Shown in pieces: positions 23,138-34,258 of a DNA stretch of 64,000 bases. Both the position numbers and the translations under genes were made by a program. Location of the stretch: the NCBI GenBank assembly GCA_948567375.1, contig OX419759.1:52542593-52606592 (forward strand), in the 5' to 3' direction. Numbering within the stretch: the stretch's first letter is position 1; each line of letters starts with the position of its first letter. The notes below the pieces were generated by a model that had not been told where the DNA came from, searched no databases, and was given only the letters and a program-made list of their open reading frames with translations. Source of the DNA: Lunularia cruciata. Taxonomy: Eukaryota > Streptophyta > Marchantiopsida > Lunulariales > Lunulariaceae.

Positions 23138-24608
23138 TATTGGACACATGGATTATGGTCTTGTACTCTTTGAGTGCTTTTATGTATATAGATGGTGGAG
23201 AGTTGAGAGAGGGAGGTGCGTTTTAGTTTGAGAAATCTAGATTGAGAGGAGGATGTTGAGAGTTGTAACAAAGAGCGAGTGTTAGAGTGTTAGAGGAAGC
23301 ATTTGAGCAAGAGATGTCCCGTGGTCCTGATTTACCCATTTCTAATTTTTTTTCCCATCAGACTTTAGATTCTATACCATGATGGTTTACAGGATTGGAT
23401 GGTGGTATGTTTTGGGGTGGCATTCATGGAGATGATGATTGAAACCTGGATCTTGTTGTCCTTCTATTGTTTACTTATGAGTAAATATAAGATTTGACAA
23501 TCTATTTACTTTTACAGATGGAATATAATCTAATTTTTCTTATGACCTTCAAGATGGAGTTGTGGGACACATTTGTCAAAAATTGAAGGAACTAAATTTT
23601 AAAATTACAACAAATTGGGTACAAGAGTGGAAGTATGGAGTCTTTAAGGACCAAGGGAGTTTTGGGAAGGCAGTTAAGGAGAGCATAATATGGTTGGAGA
23701 GAGGAGTTGATAGGCTATAATTTAGAGACTAAAATTGAGTAATTTGAGTCAATTTTTTGAGAGATATTATTGATTGGATCAAGGAGGTAGAATTCATATT
23801 GAGGAGCACAAGAGAGAAAATTTGGAGAGCTATGTGAAAAATTTAATGATCTGTTAAAAGGGTTAGAGAGTAGACAAAGTGCTTATAGTGCTGAGCTCAA
23901 GAAATTTTAGGGTTTGATCTATCTCAAATCATATATGGTCAACTGAAATTGGAGCTCTTGAAAGTGAGGTGTTGGAGATGAGATGCTAATCAAGTTCAAA
24001 ACTTTGGTCACTCTTTAAGTTGTAGTTTGAATTATCTCATAAAAATTTCCAGTATTGTTGGTAGTTAGTGCTTGTACTTATATACAAAGGTTTTATATGA
24101 ATTACTCAAATTGATAATTTAGGGTCTTGGATCAAGCATAATTGGGTTTAAAGAGCTCAAAAATAAACTCAACTCAAGAATTGATTCATATCTAGGATTG
24201 GGGTTAGATTAGGTTTGGTAGAGCATTTCATAAGCTTGGTAGAGCATTTCTATCTTGTATCATGATTCAGTGTCAATCCTACTATTTGTGTGATTATGAT
24301 CAGGTATTTTAGATTGCTAGAGTATTTTTTAGTATTAATTGTTTCTCTGATCTAGAAATATGGGGAAATTTACCAATAACCAAGAGCAATCTCTAAATTA
24401 AGGATTTTGAAATAACCGTAGAAATTACAAAAAAAGAGTCAAAGTTTGAGAGCTTTTCAAGGGAGCTATAGTGATCATATTGTAGCTTATTTTCTATGAT
24501 TGGAAAGCTTATCTTAAAATAGGCTTTCTATGGAATTCTAGAGCTTTTGAATCCAAGTCACAAATAGAAACTTATGCCTATTTGATTTACATAGGATTTT
24601 TCCATCAT
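23138..24608 (+). repeat. Repeat family R3, plus copy
   Basis: This matches the inverted copy at 14066-15477 and the copy at 45362-46651. Landmarks are AGACTTTAGATTCTATACCA near 23363, GGGTTTAAAGAGCTCAAAA near 24143 and GATTTACATAGGATTTT at the end. No gene is seen in it. Confidence 0.85.
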
Positions 24609-24613
24609 AAAGA

Positions 24614-24830
24614 CCCTCAAGCCATCCTTGAGGGTAAGTGTCTATGGGAGAATCCTTAGTGGAATTAAGACCAGCTACAGGAATCCTGACTACACTTCCT
24701 CCCCAAGCCAAGTAAATGGCCAGCTATGCAAAGTTACTGGCTACTCCGCTTCCTCCCATAGTATCCTGTATTCCCCACTATAGGCCTGGACTAACCCGCC
24801 AGTACTCCATAAGAAGTGGGAGTTCTATTT
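24614..24830 (+). repeat. Repeat R5 with terminal mini-hairpin
   Basis: This begins with the perfect 8-bp foldback CCCTCAAG-CCATC-CTTGAGGG and matches 47639-47850 over about 210 bp to CTCCATAAGAAGTGG. Both copies follow R3 copies, at different distances. The next 60 bp (to 24889) contain short CCACAACAC repeats. Confidence 0.8.
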
Positions 24831-24888
24831 GAAAACCACAACACTATAAAAACCACAACACTTGAATGAAATACTCAACAAATGAATG

Positions 24889-27662
24889 GAACTCAAATGA
24901 ATGAAAAATAGTAACCTTTGTGAAGACTTCTTCTTCTTATTGCTTCTCCACCTTTCATGTAATACCATTAGCTATTATCTAGATGTGGAAATTTGCATGG
25001 TAATATGTTGAATGATATTATATATGATGGTCTAAATGGATCAGATAGACATGTTACCAAAATAGTACTTTCTGTAATAGTGTAGAGGTCTAAAACATAC
25101 TAGAAACTTCAAAGACAATTTTGAAGGCCTAAATGGCTGAATTAGGCCTCAAAGAATGGTCAGCCCCCCTCTATGATAGACAATGCGGTCATCAAGGGGA
25201 AATTGAAAGGGGTGGAGTTCACTAACATGTCACCAATCCATGTATCTGATTCAAGGTGCAACTCCCTTTGAGTAGATACTCTTTGCCAAGGTGTTCCTTT
25301 GGGGCCTTGGAGGAATGTCTAGGCCGTTTGGGCTATGGGTAAGTGAATATGAAGGCCGGGTTACTACTCAAGCCTTAAGCAGTCCTCACGTTTGAGATTT
25401 AAGAGGTTTGATCCAATTCCATTTGAGATTTACTTCCACGTGGGAAGAACAACCTCAACTCGTTCTAGTTTTGTACTCTTTTTCTTAAGGCAATAAAATA
25501 GGGTGACTGCACTTGAGACGAGTGTCGATTAGGGTAACACTTATTTGACGCTCTACTCTCTTTTGATCTCTTCCTTTTCCATCATGAATTGTATGGATTT
25601 GTGATTCTTACTTTCAACCTGGAACCTCAAGAAATCGAGTGTATAGTTTTTGAAATTTTTATCAAAAGACAATCCATACATCCTTCTTTGCTCTGAATTC
25701 CAAATGATGTAACAACTGATAATTGGAAACAGAATAAGGGACTTTTCTCAAGGTCGAAGCGTGGTAGAGAGTATTACTTCATGTAAAAATATGAAACTTG
25801 GCATAAAGACATTCAGTTGCAATGAGACTTGAAATTAGAATGTCTCTCACGATAAAAATTAAAACTTACTCTAATTGATAGTCTAAAATTATAAATACGC
25901 AATGGCAACAATTTTGATCCTTGATTTTCATAATTCAACTATATTCACGAGCTTCAGGACCTTTCAATGCCGTCATCTTTTTCATCGATCTTCAACTTGA
26001 AGGCACTTCCCTTGTGAAAGGTGCTAACGGTTATTGAATGAAGATTTTGTTTTGAATGCCCCTTTCGTCTTGTCATGTTACCGACAGGGGATCAACGGGT
26101 TGTATTCTCGTTTATATTACAATTTGCCGAAATATGAATTTCGGCTGCGGCGACTGCCGAAGAAACGGATGTGCGATGCCGCGCAACGAGAGATTTGCAC
26201 CATGGGAATCGAGCTTCATGGTTCAAGGGGTCCGCATCTTCACTTTGGGGATGATGAACGCCGATACTCATATTGGGTGTGTTCGTGAAGGTCCGCTTGA
26301 ATTCTCTGACAGAGTACGTCAGTCTATATGAGGATGGGGTATTTATTGGATCCTTTGTAGACTCTATGGTAGAGGTCCTATTCTGAATCAAATTTTGTTC
26401 TATATCTCTTGTTACGATCTGATCACGTTGCAAACCGTTACTATCAGGTTGTTTCGTTGGAGTAGACGTTTGGGACAAACCGTCGATTTGGACTGAGAAC
26501 TACATCAGCTGAACAACTGAGATTGAGACTGATGCTGGTTAGTCTGAAATCGAACCCAATCTCATGAGAACGTACAATGAATGTCCCAAAGTTCAGACTT
26601 CATTAATTTCCATATCAACATGGAACCTTACACATTAAAACTTAACACCGATAGCATTTACAGATAAGATTGTTACTCATTTCTTCCCTGAAGAGTAGAT
26701 TGGCTCTTCAAAAGCAGCGGGGACTCCGTTATGCGGACCGGCCGGTGGATCATGCATAAACCTCCGAAAACCAGGAACTACAAAAGAATATCACGTTCTC
26801 CAACAGTAGAGTGGAATTCAGTATTTATCACGTTATCGCTTTCACAAATTTAATATGAGATCCTCGCTGATGTGGCATCCGCATCGTTTTGCGTTCTATC
26901 TCTTGGCCCACATGGGCAATTGGAGCTTGTGGAAATTTTGTACGATCATATATTGATACGTGTCAACCATTTTTTGCGAATTCCAGACCCTCATGTTTGG
27001 GTATCCATAATATAATCGTATCATCCCGATACCGTTACGATCTATACAGTTTGTTGCAGATCCACTTTGTAGCAAACCACGTATCTGAAGAAGCTCTCCA
27101 CACCGTCTGGTATGGATGTCGGTTTTCTCCCTAGCACCTTTCCTTATTTGAACGTGTATATCAATCTCAAGGTAGAGTCTTGATTGATCAGCGTAAGTCG
27201 CCGTAGGCCATGATCTAGGAACTCTTTACCTGTAAAATCAACAATGATCATGCATTCCATCTGCACTTCGAAAGAACATTGAACAATGTACAAAAGCTGG
27301 TTCACCAAAGCATACGTTTGAAATGATCATGTAGACTGTCCTAGAAACGATTGTCTAGCTAGAACGGTATTTCTGGAGGCTGATGGTGATGACATTCACA
27401 AATGGCAGACTAAAGATGTCACCTGTCAAGCTATTAGCCGATCTGATAGGACCAACGCCACTGGTGTCCAGGGCTGCAAAGAGGTCATAATCTCTAGATC
27501 ATCCACGATCGTTGCATGCGCTGATACATAATCAGGTTTCTCAGCACCCGTATACTCCACCATTGTATGAAGCTCCAGTACATATGTCTAATCTGATCTA
27601 TATGTATGTGAAGGCCGGCTTACCACGTAGGCCGTCCTACACTTAACCAATGACTTCGATAA
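24889..27662 (+). repeat. 2.8-kb duplication, copy D1
   Basis: Nearly identical to D2 at 37426-40254, from GAACTCAAATGAATG to AATGACTTCGATAA. The first part (to about 25315) is a family G relative; the rest is the gene-like E region. D2 carries one extra 37-bp unit, an extra ACCCCAGTTACGAGA segment at 38605 and scattered substitutions. The high identity points to a recent duplication. Confidence 0.92.
26034..26331 (+). other. Unidentified coding-like segment in D1
   Basis: Two overlapping plus frames (84 and 91 codons) lie in a GC-richer patch. One reads MNFGCGDCRRNGCAMPRN and continues to GPLEFSDRVRQSI; the other reads RLPKKRMCDAAQREICTMG. Both are conserved in D2 (38602-38914). The D1/D2 differences are too few to choose a frame, and some are non-synonymous in each. 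I do not recognise either protein. An antisense frame at 26092-26478 also exists, so coding strand is not settled. Confidence 0.3.
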
Positions 27663-27744
27663 CTTCTGAGTGGTTTATGTATATACAGTGGGAACGGACT
27701 GGAGCACATTGATGTACATCAAATTCATCCTTTGACCATGGATA

Positions 27745-28520
27745 TCATATGAAACAGACCGTGACTTCATCGAATTTCAGCATGATGATTCTGATGATAT
27801 AAATGTCGACCGCATTGGACCCGGTGTAAAAACCTTTTGACTTGAGGCAGGTACACTCGATCCATACCAATAATTTATCAGTGAAGCTTTTCAATTCGTG
27901 TCCCATAACAAGTGGAGACATCGATATCTGTGTCGCTTCTGCTGTCATCACGTCACTACTTTATTCTCGTGTAATTCTCTAAACCATTAGGCTCACGGAT
28001 ATTCAATAGTGAGTATAAAGAGAGAAGGGCGGATCGCGAAGATACCATGAAACCCATCAAGCCGTACAAGGGTGAGATAAAACTATATATGTGGAAATAC
28101 AATAAATAAAAATATACACAAAAAGTTTACTAAGTGAATTTGGGATGGTAGACTCCGCAGCGTAGTATCCGGCCCTTTCATATCGCGTTTCAGCGACCTG
28201 AATCGGCCGGATGCTTGGTCCTGTAACGCGGTGCTTTGTATTCGTTCTATCTTGACTTTCTGATTTGATATGTGTCTTTCGGTCGTGCGTAGAATCAAAC
28301 ACGAATGCTGGCGCTCCATCTGAAATGCAATGGGCCAAATTATAATTTTATCAATTATAATATAATACATGTGTTAAATTTTATTTACAAAATTATTGAA
28401 AATGACATCCATATTTGCCTTCACGAACTTTGCAGCCTTCACATATTCCTGATTGAACTTCTTCAAATCCCCTGAAAATGTTTCACTACTGGTCAAGCCT
28501 CGGGACCTGTATATGCAGGC
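27745..28520 (-). other. Gene-like exons of family E, unidentified
   Basis: Several minus-strand pieces show coding-like codon use. From about 28520 there is FSGDLKKFNQEYVKAAKF ending DVIFNNF at 28389. A 69-bp AT-rich GT-AG intron (28388-28320) follows in phase 0, then an exon from 28319 beginning MERQHSCLILRTTERHISNQ and containing RSLKRDMKGPDTT. From 27951 a frame reads ISMSPLVMGHELKSFTDKLL then VWIECTCLKSKG. Further minus-strand frames in D1 may belong to the same gene, such as EKPDYVSAHATIVDDLEIM near 27530. The RSLKRDMKGPD block has diverged relatives at about 35830, 45150 and 62140. No family is recognised. Confidence 0.3.
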
Positions 28521-28817
28521 GTAAAAAGGACGGAATCGATGGTCCCAAAGACCTCAGGTGAGAGTCGGGGATGTCCTGAAGAAAGTCGGGCCGGAAGAGT
28601 AGTGCGAGCAAAGCACGAACGATAGTGCCGTCAAAAGTCAGTCAATAAACCAGGGATTGCCACGTTGATTCTGGAAGTGGGGACATCAATTTTGGGATCT
28701 ATAAATTGTGAGTGTAAGTTGTTGTTCTGCGAGAGAACGAAAGATCTGCTAATCAGACAGCATTTTAGCTTCATTGGTTTACTTCTATCTGTCTCCGAGC
28801 GGTCAGCATCGATCATT
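28521..28817. other. No assigned gene
   Basis: On the minus strand, RALLALLFRPDFLQDIPDS (28605-28549) looks coding-like and could be an upstream exon of the family E gene-like region. The remainder shows nothing. Confidence 0.25.
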
Positions 28818-28951
28818 CATCATCTAACACCAAATGAGCATTATATTGAGATACTAAAGGCTCAATAGCACTTGCTGTGGGGATCATCATCTAACACCAA
28901 ATGAGCATTATATTGAGATACTAAAGGCTCAATAGCACTTGCTGTGGGGAT
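28818..28951. repeat. 67-bp tandem duplication
   Basis: Two identical adjacent units, landmark CATCTAACACCAAATGAGCA at 28821 and 28888. It lies just upstream of the Copia-2 LTR. Confidence 0.95.
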
Positions 28952-29057
28952 CAGGTTCCAACTAAAGAAGTCTCAAAGAAATTGATACATTTTGAACTGG
29001 ATAAGTGCATGTATAATATTGCACAATTTCCTGAGAAATAGATTATTATGTTTGGCT

Positions 29058-29252
29058 TGTTATTAGTGACTTGATAGATTATTGTAGACTATCACAATTA
29101 AGAGCAAACATGAATGATGAAACAACAAGGTGTGGGACAGGCCCTTATCTTGATATATTCAATCACTACTATGGCAAAGTGGCTAGATATCATGAGTGGT
29201 CCAGTATTACAGTATTCAGGAGTTCAGCCAAATGACAGTGATGAGGAACTAT

Positions 29253-29312
<60 letters not shown>

Positions 29313-29445
29313 ACACAAAGCAAGTAAATAAAGGGTTGGGTGAGCCTATTTTGGTAATGGAGGTAGGTCCTAGGACAAGAAGAGAACCAAGTTATTTCCT
29401 GTTGCCCTTAATTATTTGCTTAATGTGGTTTATGATGTGCTAACA
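29058..29445 (+). repeat. Copia-2 5' LTR (candidate limits)
   Basis: The right limit is firm: TAACA ends two bases before the primer site. The left limit is the nearest TGTTA (29058), which would pair as the short terminal inverted repeat TGTTA...TAACA and give 388 bp. Without a second LTR the left end is a prediction. It contains a long AT microsatellite. Confidence 0.6.
29256..29304. repeat. AT microsatellite
   Basis: About 24 uninterrupted AT units followed by a short GT run, inside the Copia-2 LTR. Confidence 0.98.
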
Positions 29446-29447
29446 AT

Positions 29448-29460
29448 TGGTATCAGAGCT
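29448..29460 (+). other. Copia-2 primer-binding site
   Basis: TGGTATCAGAGCT is the standard copia primer site, complementary to the 3' end of initiator methionine tRNA. It lies two bases after the LTR end, fixing the element's orientation and 5' LTR limit. Confidence 0.93.
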
Positions 29461-29566
29461 TAGTTGGTCCAGAATCTTGAGATCTGAGGGTGCATTGAAG
29501 TGGGTCAACAAGCTATTCCACAGCAAAGCAGTGGCAGGAGTGATATCCATATCAAACGCTAAATTT

Positions 29567-30204
29567 GCAATGCAGAAGTTTGATGGACAAAAGAAATTTG
29601 GACTTTGCCAACCAAAGATGAAGAACCTTCTTGTCCAACAAGGACTGCATAGAGCACTAAGAAAAGGACACAAGGAAAAAATGATGAGGATGAGGAAGAT
29701 AAAGATGCAGATCTCAAAGCTATTAGCACTACTTGTTCGAACCTTGTTGATGAAGTGCTGTATAATGTTGAGAATGAGGAATCTGCACCAAAACTATAGG
29801 CCACACTCAAGAATCTTTATATAACCAAGTCATTGACAAATAGACTGTTTCTTAAACAAAAGTTGTATATGTTGTGGATGAAGAAAGGTCAAAGTATTAA
29901 AGAGCACCTCAATGCTTTCAACAAAATCATTTCTGAGTTGATGAGCATAGAGGTTAAGTTAGTAGAGAAAGATAGGGCATTGTTGTTATTGACTTCATTT
30001 TCTCCATCATATGAGCATCTAGTCACAACTCTTCTATTTGGTAAGGATGATATAAACTTTGAGGAGGTCAGTTCAGCATTATTGTCCAATGAGGTGAGAA
30101 AAAAGATCAGACCAAGAAAAGAAAAATCCAGAGGCTCTTTTTATTGGAGGGAGGACAAGAGAGAGATAGAGAGAGAAAGAGAGATCAGATCAAGAGAAAA
30201 TTAA
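29567..30204 (+). pseudogene. Copia-2 gag
   Basis: It starts with MQKFDGQKKFGLCQPKMKNL and LLVQQGL, the standard gag N-terminus (K-F-D-G-x-x-F-x-x-W-x-x-K-M-K; Trp is replaced by Cys here). The frame breaks after about 29690 and resumes at 29833 with LYMLWMKKGQSIKEHLNAFN and a long UBN2-type gag helical domain. The protein ends in an Arg/Glu/Lys-rich run leading into the zinc-knuckle frame. At least one frameshift separates the two halves. Confidence 0.88.
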
Positions 30205-30750
30205 GATCCAAGGCTAGAAGTAAAGGTTTCAAAGGCAAGTGTTGGGTTTGTGGGAAGGTTGGACATTTCAAGGACTGTAACAACAAGGATAAAGGTCACC
30301 TTTCTGATCAAGCAAGTATTGCTGAGTCATCTGGTTTTATGAATGATGTTCTATGTGTTACCCAAGACAAAGATCAATTTGAGGAATCATGGATTTCGGA
30401 CTCAGGTTTCTCTAACCATATGTGTCCAAATAAGGAGAGGTTTCATGAATACAAACCATTAAATGGAGGATCTGTGATAATGGGGAACAACATGGCTTGT
30501 AAGGCTATTGGCATTGGTACAATATGCCTTAAGTTGTTTGATGGTGTTGCAAGGATTCTTGCTGATGTGAGACATGTTCCTGGATTAAGAAAGAATTCTA
30601 TATCACTAGGCACTTTGGAGTCAAATAGTTGGAGGTGGGGAGCAGAAAATAGAATACTCAAAGTAACAAATGGAGCATTGGTTGCAATGAATAGCAAGAA
30701 GACAGGAAATCTTTATGAGCTGTGTTGGAGTTCTTTATGAGCTTCATGAG
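30205..30750 (+). pseudogene. Copia-2 nucleocapsid zinc knuckle and protease
   Basis: CWVCGKVGHFKDC is a CCHC knuckle with one residue missing between His and the last Cys (HX3C rather than HX4C), which would weaken zinc binding. WISDSGFSNHMCPNK follows with the aspartic protease DSG triad (usually DSGAS or DSGAT). GNNMACKAIGIGTI and the DVRHVPGLRKNSISLGTLES block complete a copia protease. This is the longest surviving frame of the element (198 codons, from 30144). Confidence 0.9.
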
Positions 30751-30817
30751 TTATGTTTGGAGATTTAGGGTTACTAGAGAAGTAGAAATTACTATTTATG
30801 GAAAAAAGATCTCACTC

Positions 30818-31176
30818 CCTTATGGCACCTCCGTTTCCATCATATGAGTGAAAGGGGTCTTAGTAAATTGTCCAATAAACAACTTCTTAAGGCTCTTAGA
30901 AGTTCTAAGTTAAAATTCTATGAGCATTGTGTAACAAGAAACAAACAGAGTGTAAGCTTTTCCACAAGAGTTCACAAGGAATTTTAGACTATGGGCATTT
31001 TGATCTTTGGTGCCCAGCACTTAAAGCTTCAAAATCTAGAGCATTATATTTTGTATCTTTGGTTGATGATTACTCTAGGAGAGTAAAGATCTACACCATG
31101 AAGCAAACATCAGAGGTCCTCTCTATCTTTAAAAAGTGGAAGGCGATGATGGAAAAACAAATGGAAGGAAAGTGAA
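30818..31176 (+). pseudogene. Copia-2 GAG-pre-integrase and integrase core
   Basis: LWHLRFHHMSERGLSKLS and YEHCV match the copia GAG-pre-integrase zinc region (H-H-C-C; one Cys is Tyr-flanked here). After a stop, LDYGHFDLWCP carries the first catalytic aspartate of integrase and YFVSLVDDYSRRVKIYTMK the following strand. The second-aspartate region (YDKGGE at about 31180) is followed by further stops, so the enzyme is dead. Confidence 0.88.
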
Positions 31177-31464
31177 GTATTTGAGATATGATAAAGGTGG
31201 AGAATAAAAACCTTAGAGTTTGGTAGATATTGTAAGTGTGAACTGATAATTCATTACTTTAACATACCATGTACCCTTAAAAAAGTGGAGTGGCAGAGCA
31301 GATAAATCATACAGTCCTAGAGAGTCTGGGAAGTATGTTAAGCAACACCAGATTGGAGAAGAGCTTTTGGGCATAAGCTATCAATATGGCTTGTCATTTG
31401 GTGAGCATTTCTCCTTCTACCGCTATTGAGTGTAAGACACCTATAGACAAATGACCAGGTTGGC

Positions 31465-31704
31465 ATGTTGATTATGCGTCACTTTGATGTTTGGATACAT
31501 AACTTATGTTCATATTCAATAAGAACAAAGGACAAAGCTAGATCCCAAATAAAGACAATGTATATTCTTGGGATGGATACAAAGAAATATAGATTATGTG
31601 ATCCAAAAAGGTGTTGCCTTGTTGTGAGTAGGTATGTAGTTTTTGATGAGACTAACATGATGGAGACAATTAAGAGTGTAAAAAATGAGACTTGCAATGG
31701 ATGA
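31465..31704 (+). pseudogene. Copia-2 integrase C-terminal region
   Basis: The frame ends with YRLCDPKRCCLVVSRYVVFDE, the conserved copia block between integrase and RT (YRLWDP...ISRDVVFDE). The preceding MYILGMDTKKY corresponds to the F-L-G-Y-x-x-x-x-K-G-Y motif. Confidence 0.82.
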
Positions 31705-31749
31705 GGAGATGAAATCTTTGGCCAAACCAAACTGAGAGACCTGAAAAAT

Positions 31750-32268
31750 TTCCTATAGGAAAGAAGGCAATTGGTTGCAGATGGATATTTTGGAGGAAGC
31801 AAGGATTTCCAAATCAGGGAAACATCAATACAAATCAAGGCTTGTAGCAAATTGTTAAAGCCAAAACAAAATATTGACTTCAATGAGATTTTTTCACCAA
31901 TGGTAAAAATCTCTTCAATTCATGCATTGTTAGTAATAATTGCTTTCCATAACTCCAATTTGGAGCAACTAGTGTTACAATATCTCTTTTACATGGAGAA
32001 TTGGAGGAGTGACTTACATGCATCAACCTGAAGGTTTTGTGGTACCAAGGAAGGAAAACCTAGTTTGCAGGTTACAAAAGTCTTTATGTGGACTAAACCA
32101 AAGTCCAAAACTTTGGTACATGAAATTTGATTCTTTCATATTGATGCATGGATATAGAAGAAGTGAGTTGGATTTTTGAGTGTACCTCAACAAGCCACGT
32201 GGACCTAGAGTATTTGATTTAATCATTTTGGTACTATATGTGGATGATATGTTGATTGCCAAAGAGAA
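31750..32268 (+). pseudogene. Copia-2 reverse transcriptase, 5' two-thirds
   Basis: Pieces in shifting frames: KKAIGCRWIFWRKQGF, NIDFNEIFSPMVKISSI, then MHQPEGFVVPRKENLVC, LNQSPKLWYMKFDSF and finally VLYVDDMLIA with the catalytic aspartates. It stops directly after this box, where the sequence changes to R2. The missing portion is seen at 40580-41225. Confidence 0.88.
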
Positions 32269-34258
32269 ACACGGGATGCACATTTTCAAAAGTAATACTG
32301 CAGCTATCAAGTTATATTTCAGATTCATCACTACCCCCTTCCTCACAATAGGAAAGTTTCTCAATATAGAATTTTATCTCCTTGTGGCTTTTCCCTTTTC
32401 CATTTACCCTACCCCAAGACACTCAATAAACACTGCCAAATGTTGTGTTTACTTTTCCTTCTTGTCTTTTCCCTTTCTCTTTGCAGCTCTGAACTTCATT
32501 TTTGTGGCAAATATCTTCAAGTACGACTCCTCCTTTGCTCCAATTTTCTTTGTTTGCAATATCTTCTAGCTTTGTTGTGTTTTTAAGTCTTCAATTTCCT
32601 CCCTTTTTGCTAGGCTAGTGGCCTCAATTTTGGCAAGTCTTATCCTAGTCCTTGTATGCATTACCTCCTTCCACATATTGCTATGGCTGTCAAAATTATG
32701 TGCAAATTCAAATGCAAACTCTGCAACACTTGTTGACATTTTCCTCCTCTTCCAAAAATCACCCTCAGCTTCCTTCACCGCTTGCCTTAAATTATTCTCC
32801 TTTATGAATATCAGATTTTGCTGCTCCGTGGGTCTACCTCTCCTAGATGAATCATCATTTACTTCATCTCTTAATCCTTAATTGGATCTCCATGGAATTG
32901 AGACGGGCAATGAGTCAAACTCAAAGGGAGTCATATTCTCATCCTCAAGCTCATCTACCATAGGTAAGGCATGGATAGTATCCTTTTTTTAGTATACTCC
33001 TTGGATACAGAGAACTGAAAGCTGATATGGAGTATTGTGAGACGTGAAGCTATCCTCATCTCTTAAAAACTTCCAAGAAACAACATAGCCTCCAACCTCC
33101 AAGACTCCTACTTCATCTCCTTATTGCAAGCTTACAAAATCATCAACAAAGCTATTCCCTCCAACACTTATATTTGCATCTACATCAATATTGGTACTCT
33201 TGTCCTCTATTTCCATGGTAATTTCAACAATATCATTCTCATCTCCTAGACCCATATTTAAAGATGAGGGAGGGAATATATTCTTTTTCTCCACAAACAT
33301 GATATCCATTTGGTAGCAATGAGGACAACAAAAATTCAATTTATTGTCACTGACCAACACTCATTTGATTTCCATTTCAGTGATTTCTCCCCTATGCACT
33401 TCTCCCTCCAGTCTCTGGCACACTTCTTGATTAATTTTGCACCCTTCATACTCTTGGGAAACCCAATACCTAAAGTCATCAAATGATTTGCATAAACAAG
33501 AATGTTGTGCTCTTTTGCACCACTTGCTACCCACCATCTCCCCTATGTATTTGTCTTAAGTGCTCTGAACCCTTGATGTAGTCAAAAAGTTGCATATAGC
33601 ACCGAGGAATCAAACAAAATCAATCATCAAGTTGCTGCTACTGCTTTGTTTATTGGAAAAGATTTACTTACGGCTTGAGGAATTTTATCTACATATCATC
33701 AACATCTCATCATAGGAGAAGGCACATTCCTTGGAGGATTCAACAGAGGAAGCTTATTTAGAGGACAAGGCATACAAGACCAGTTATTCATGAAAGGAGG
33801 AGGCACTACTAATACCATTCTCAAAAGACTTAGAAATCTCAAGTTTGGACTAACATTTTAAGGAAGTTGGACAATATGATGGATAAGAATGTGCACTCAA
33901 TGATCAAGACTCAGTATGATCTAGACTGTTTTCTAAAAATTTACATGTGTTTGGATGAGCTACAAAACAATTGGAGCATAAATAACCATCTATAAATTGC
34001 TATATATATATATATATATTTGAACCAATTCTATGCAATCAAAGTATCAAGATTAAAATCTGCAAAGTTGGCACACATATGCACAAAATCAGCAACAAGA
34101 ACATCCTTAATTTCTTGATATGCAGGCCAAAGGTGTCTCTATTCTTTGAACATGGATGATTGCAAATTGAACCTGTAGCTGTGGAAAAAACTACTTTGAC
34201 TTCTGAATTTGAATCTCAATTTCATTTGCAAGAGGAGAAAATTGCTAATATAAAGGTA
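32268..34258 (-). repeat. R2 repeat (in M1), best-preserved minus-strand ORF
   Basis: On the minus strand from about 33540 one frame runs with few stops. WCKRAQHSC comes first, then YWVSQEYEGCKINQEVCQRL, then after one TGA LNFCCPHCYQMDIMF and NDIVEITMEIEDKS. After more breaks come RRGRPTEQQNLIFIKENNLR, EGDFWKRRKMSTSV, MWKEVMHTRTRIRLAKIEAT and KFRAAKRKGK near 32480. This implies an ancestral protein of at least 350 residues with a Cys-rich N-terminus and a basic, helical C-terminus. The family is unknown to me. Confidence 0.55.

Larger units (their letters stand above)
29058..32268 (+). mobile_element. Copia-2: truncated Ty1/copia LTR retrotransposon
   Basis: In order: 5' LTR candidate, exact tRNA-iMet primer site, gag with zinc knuckle, protease, integrase and reverse transcriptase up to the catalytic VDD box. 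It ends inside RT at 32268, where it joins an R2 repeat. All frames are broken by stops. No 3' LTR was found. The lost RT/RNase H end is present at 40255-41225 in a related copy, which shows the truncation removed about 650 bp at a point with GCCA microhomology. It is a different copia lineage from Copia-1, judging by LTR and motif sequences. Confidence 0.92.

Noticed and set aside
29114-29443. 109-codon plus frame containing a long Ile-Tyr repeat
   Set aside because: It is the translation of the AT microsatellite inside the Copia-2 LTR, ending at the LTR edge.
29448-29460. TGGTATCAGAGCT as part of a tRNA gene
   Set aside because: No cloverleaf surrounds it; it is the retrotransposon primer-binding site.
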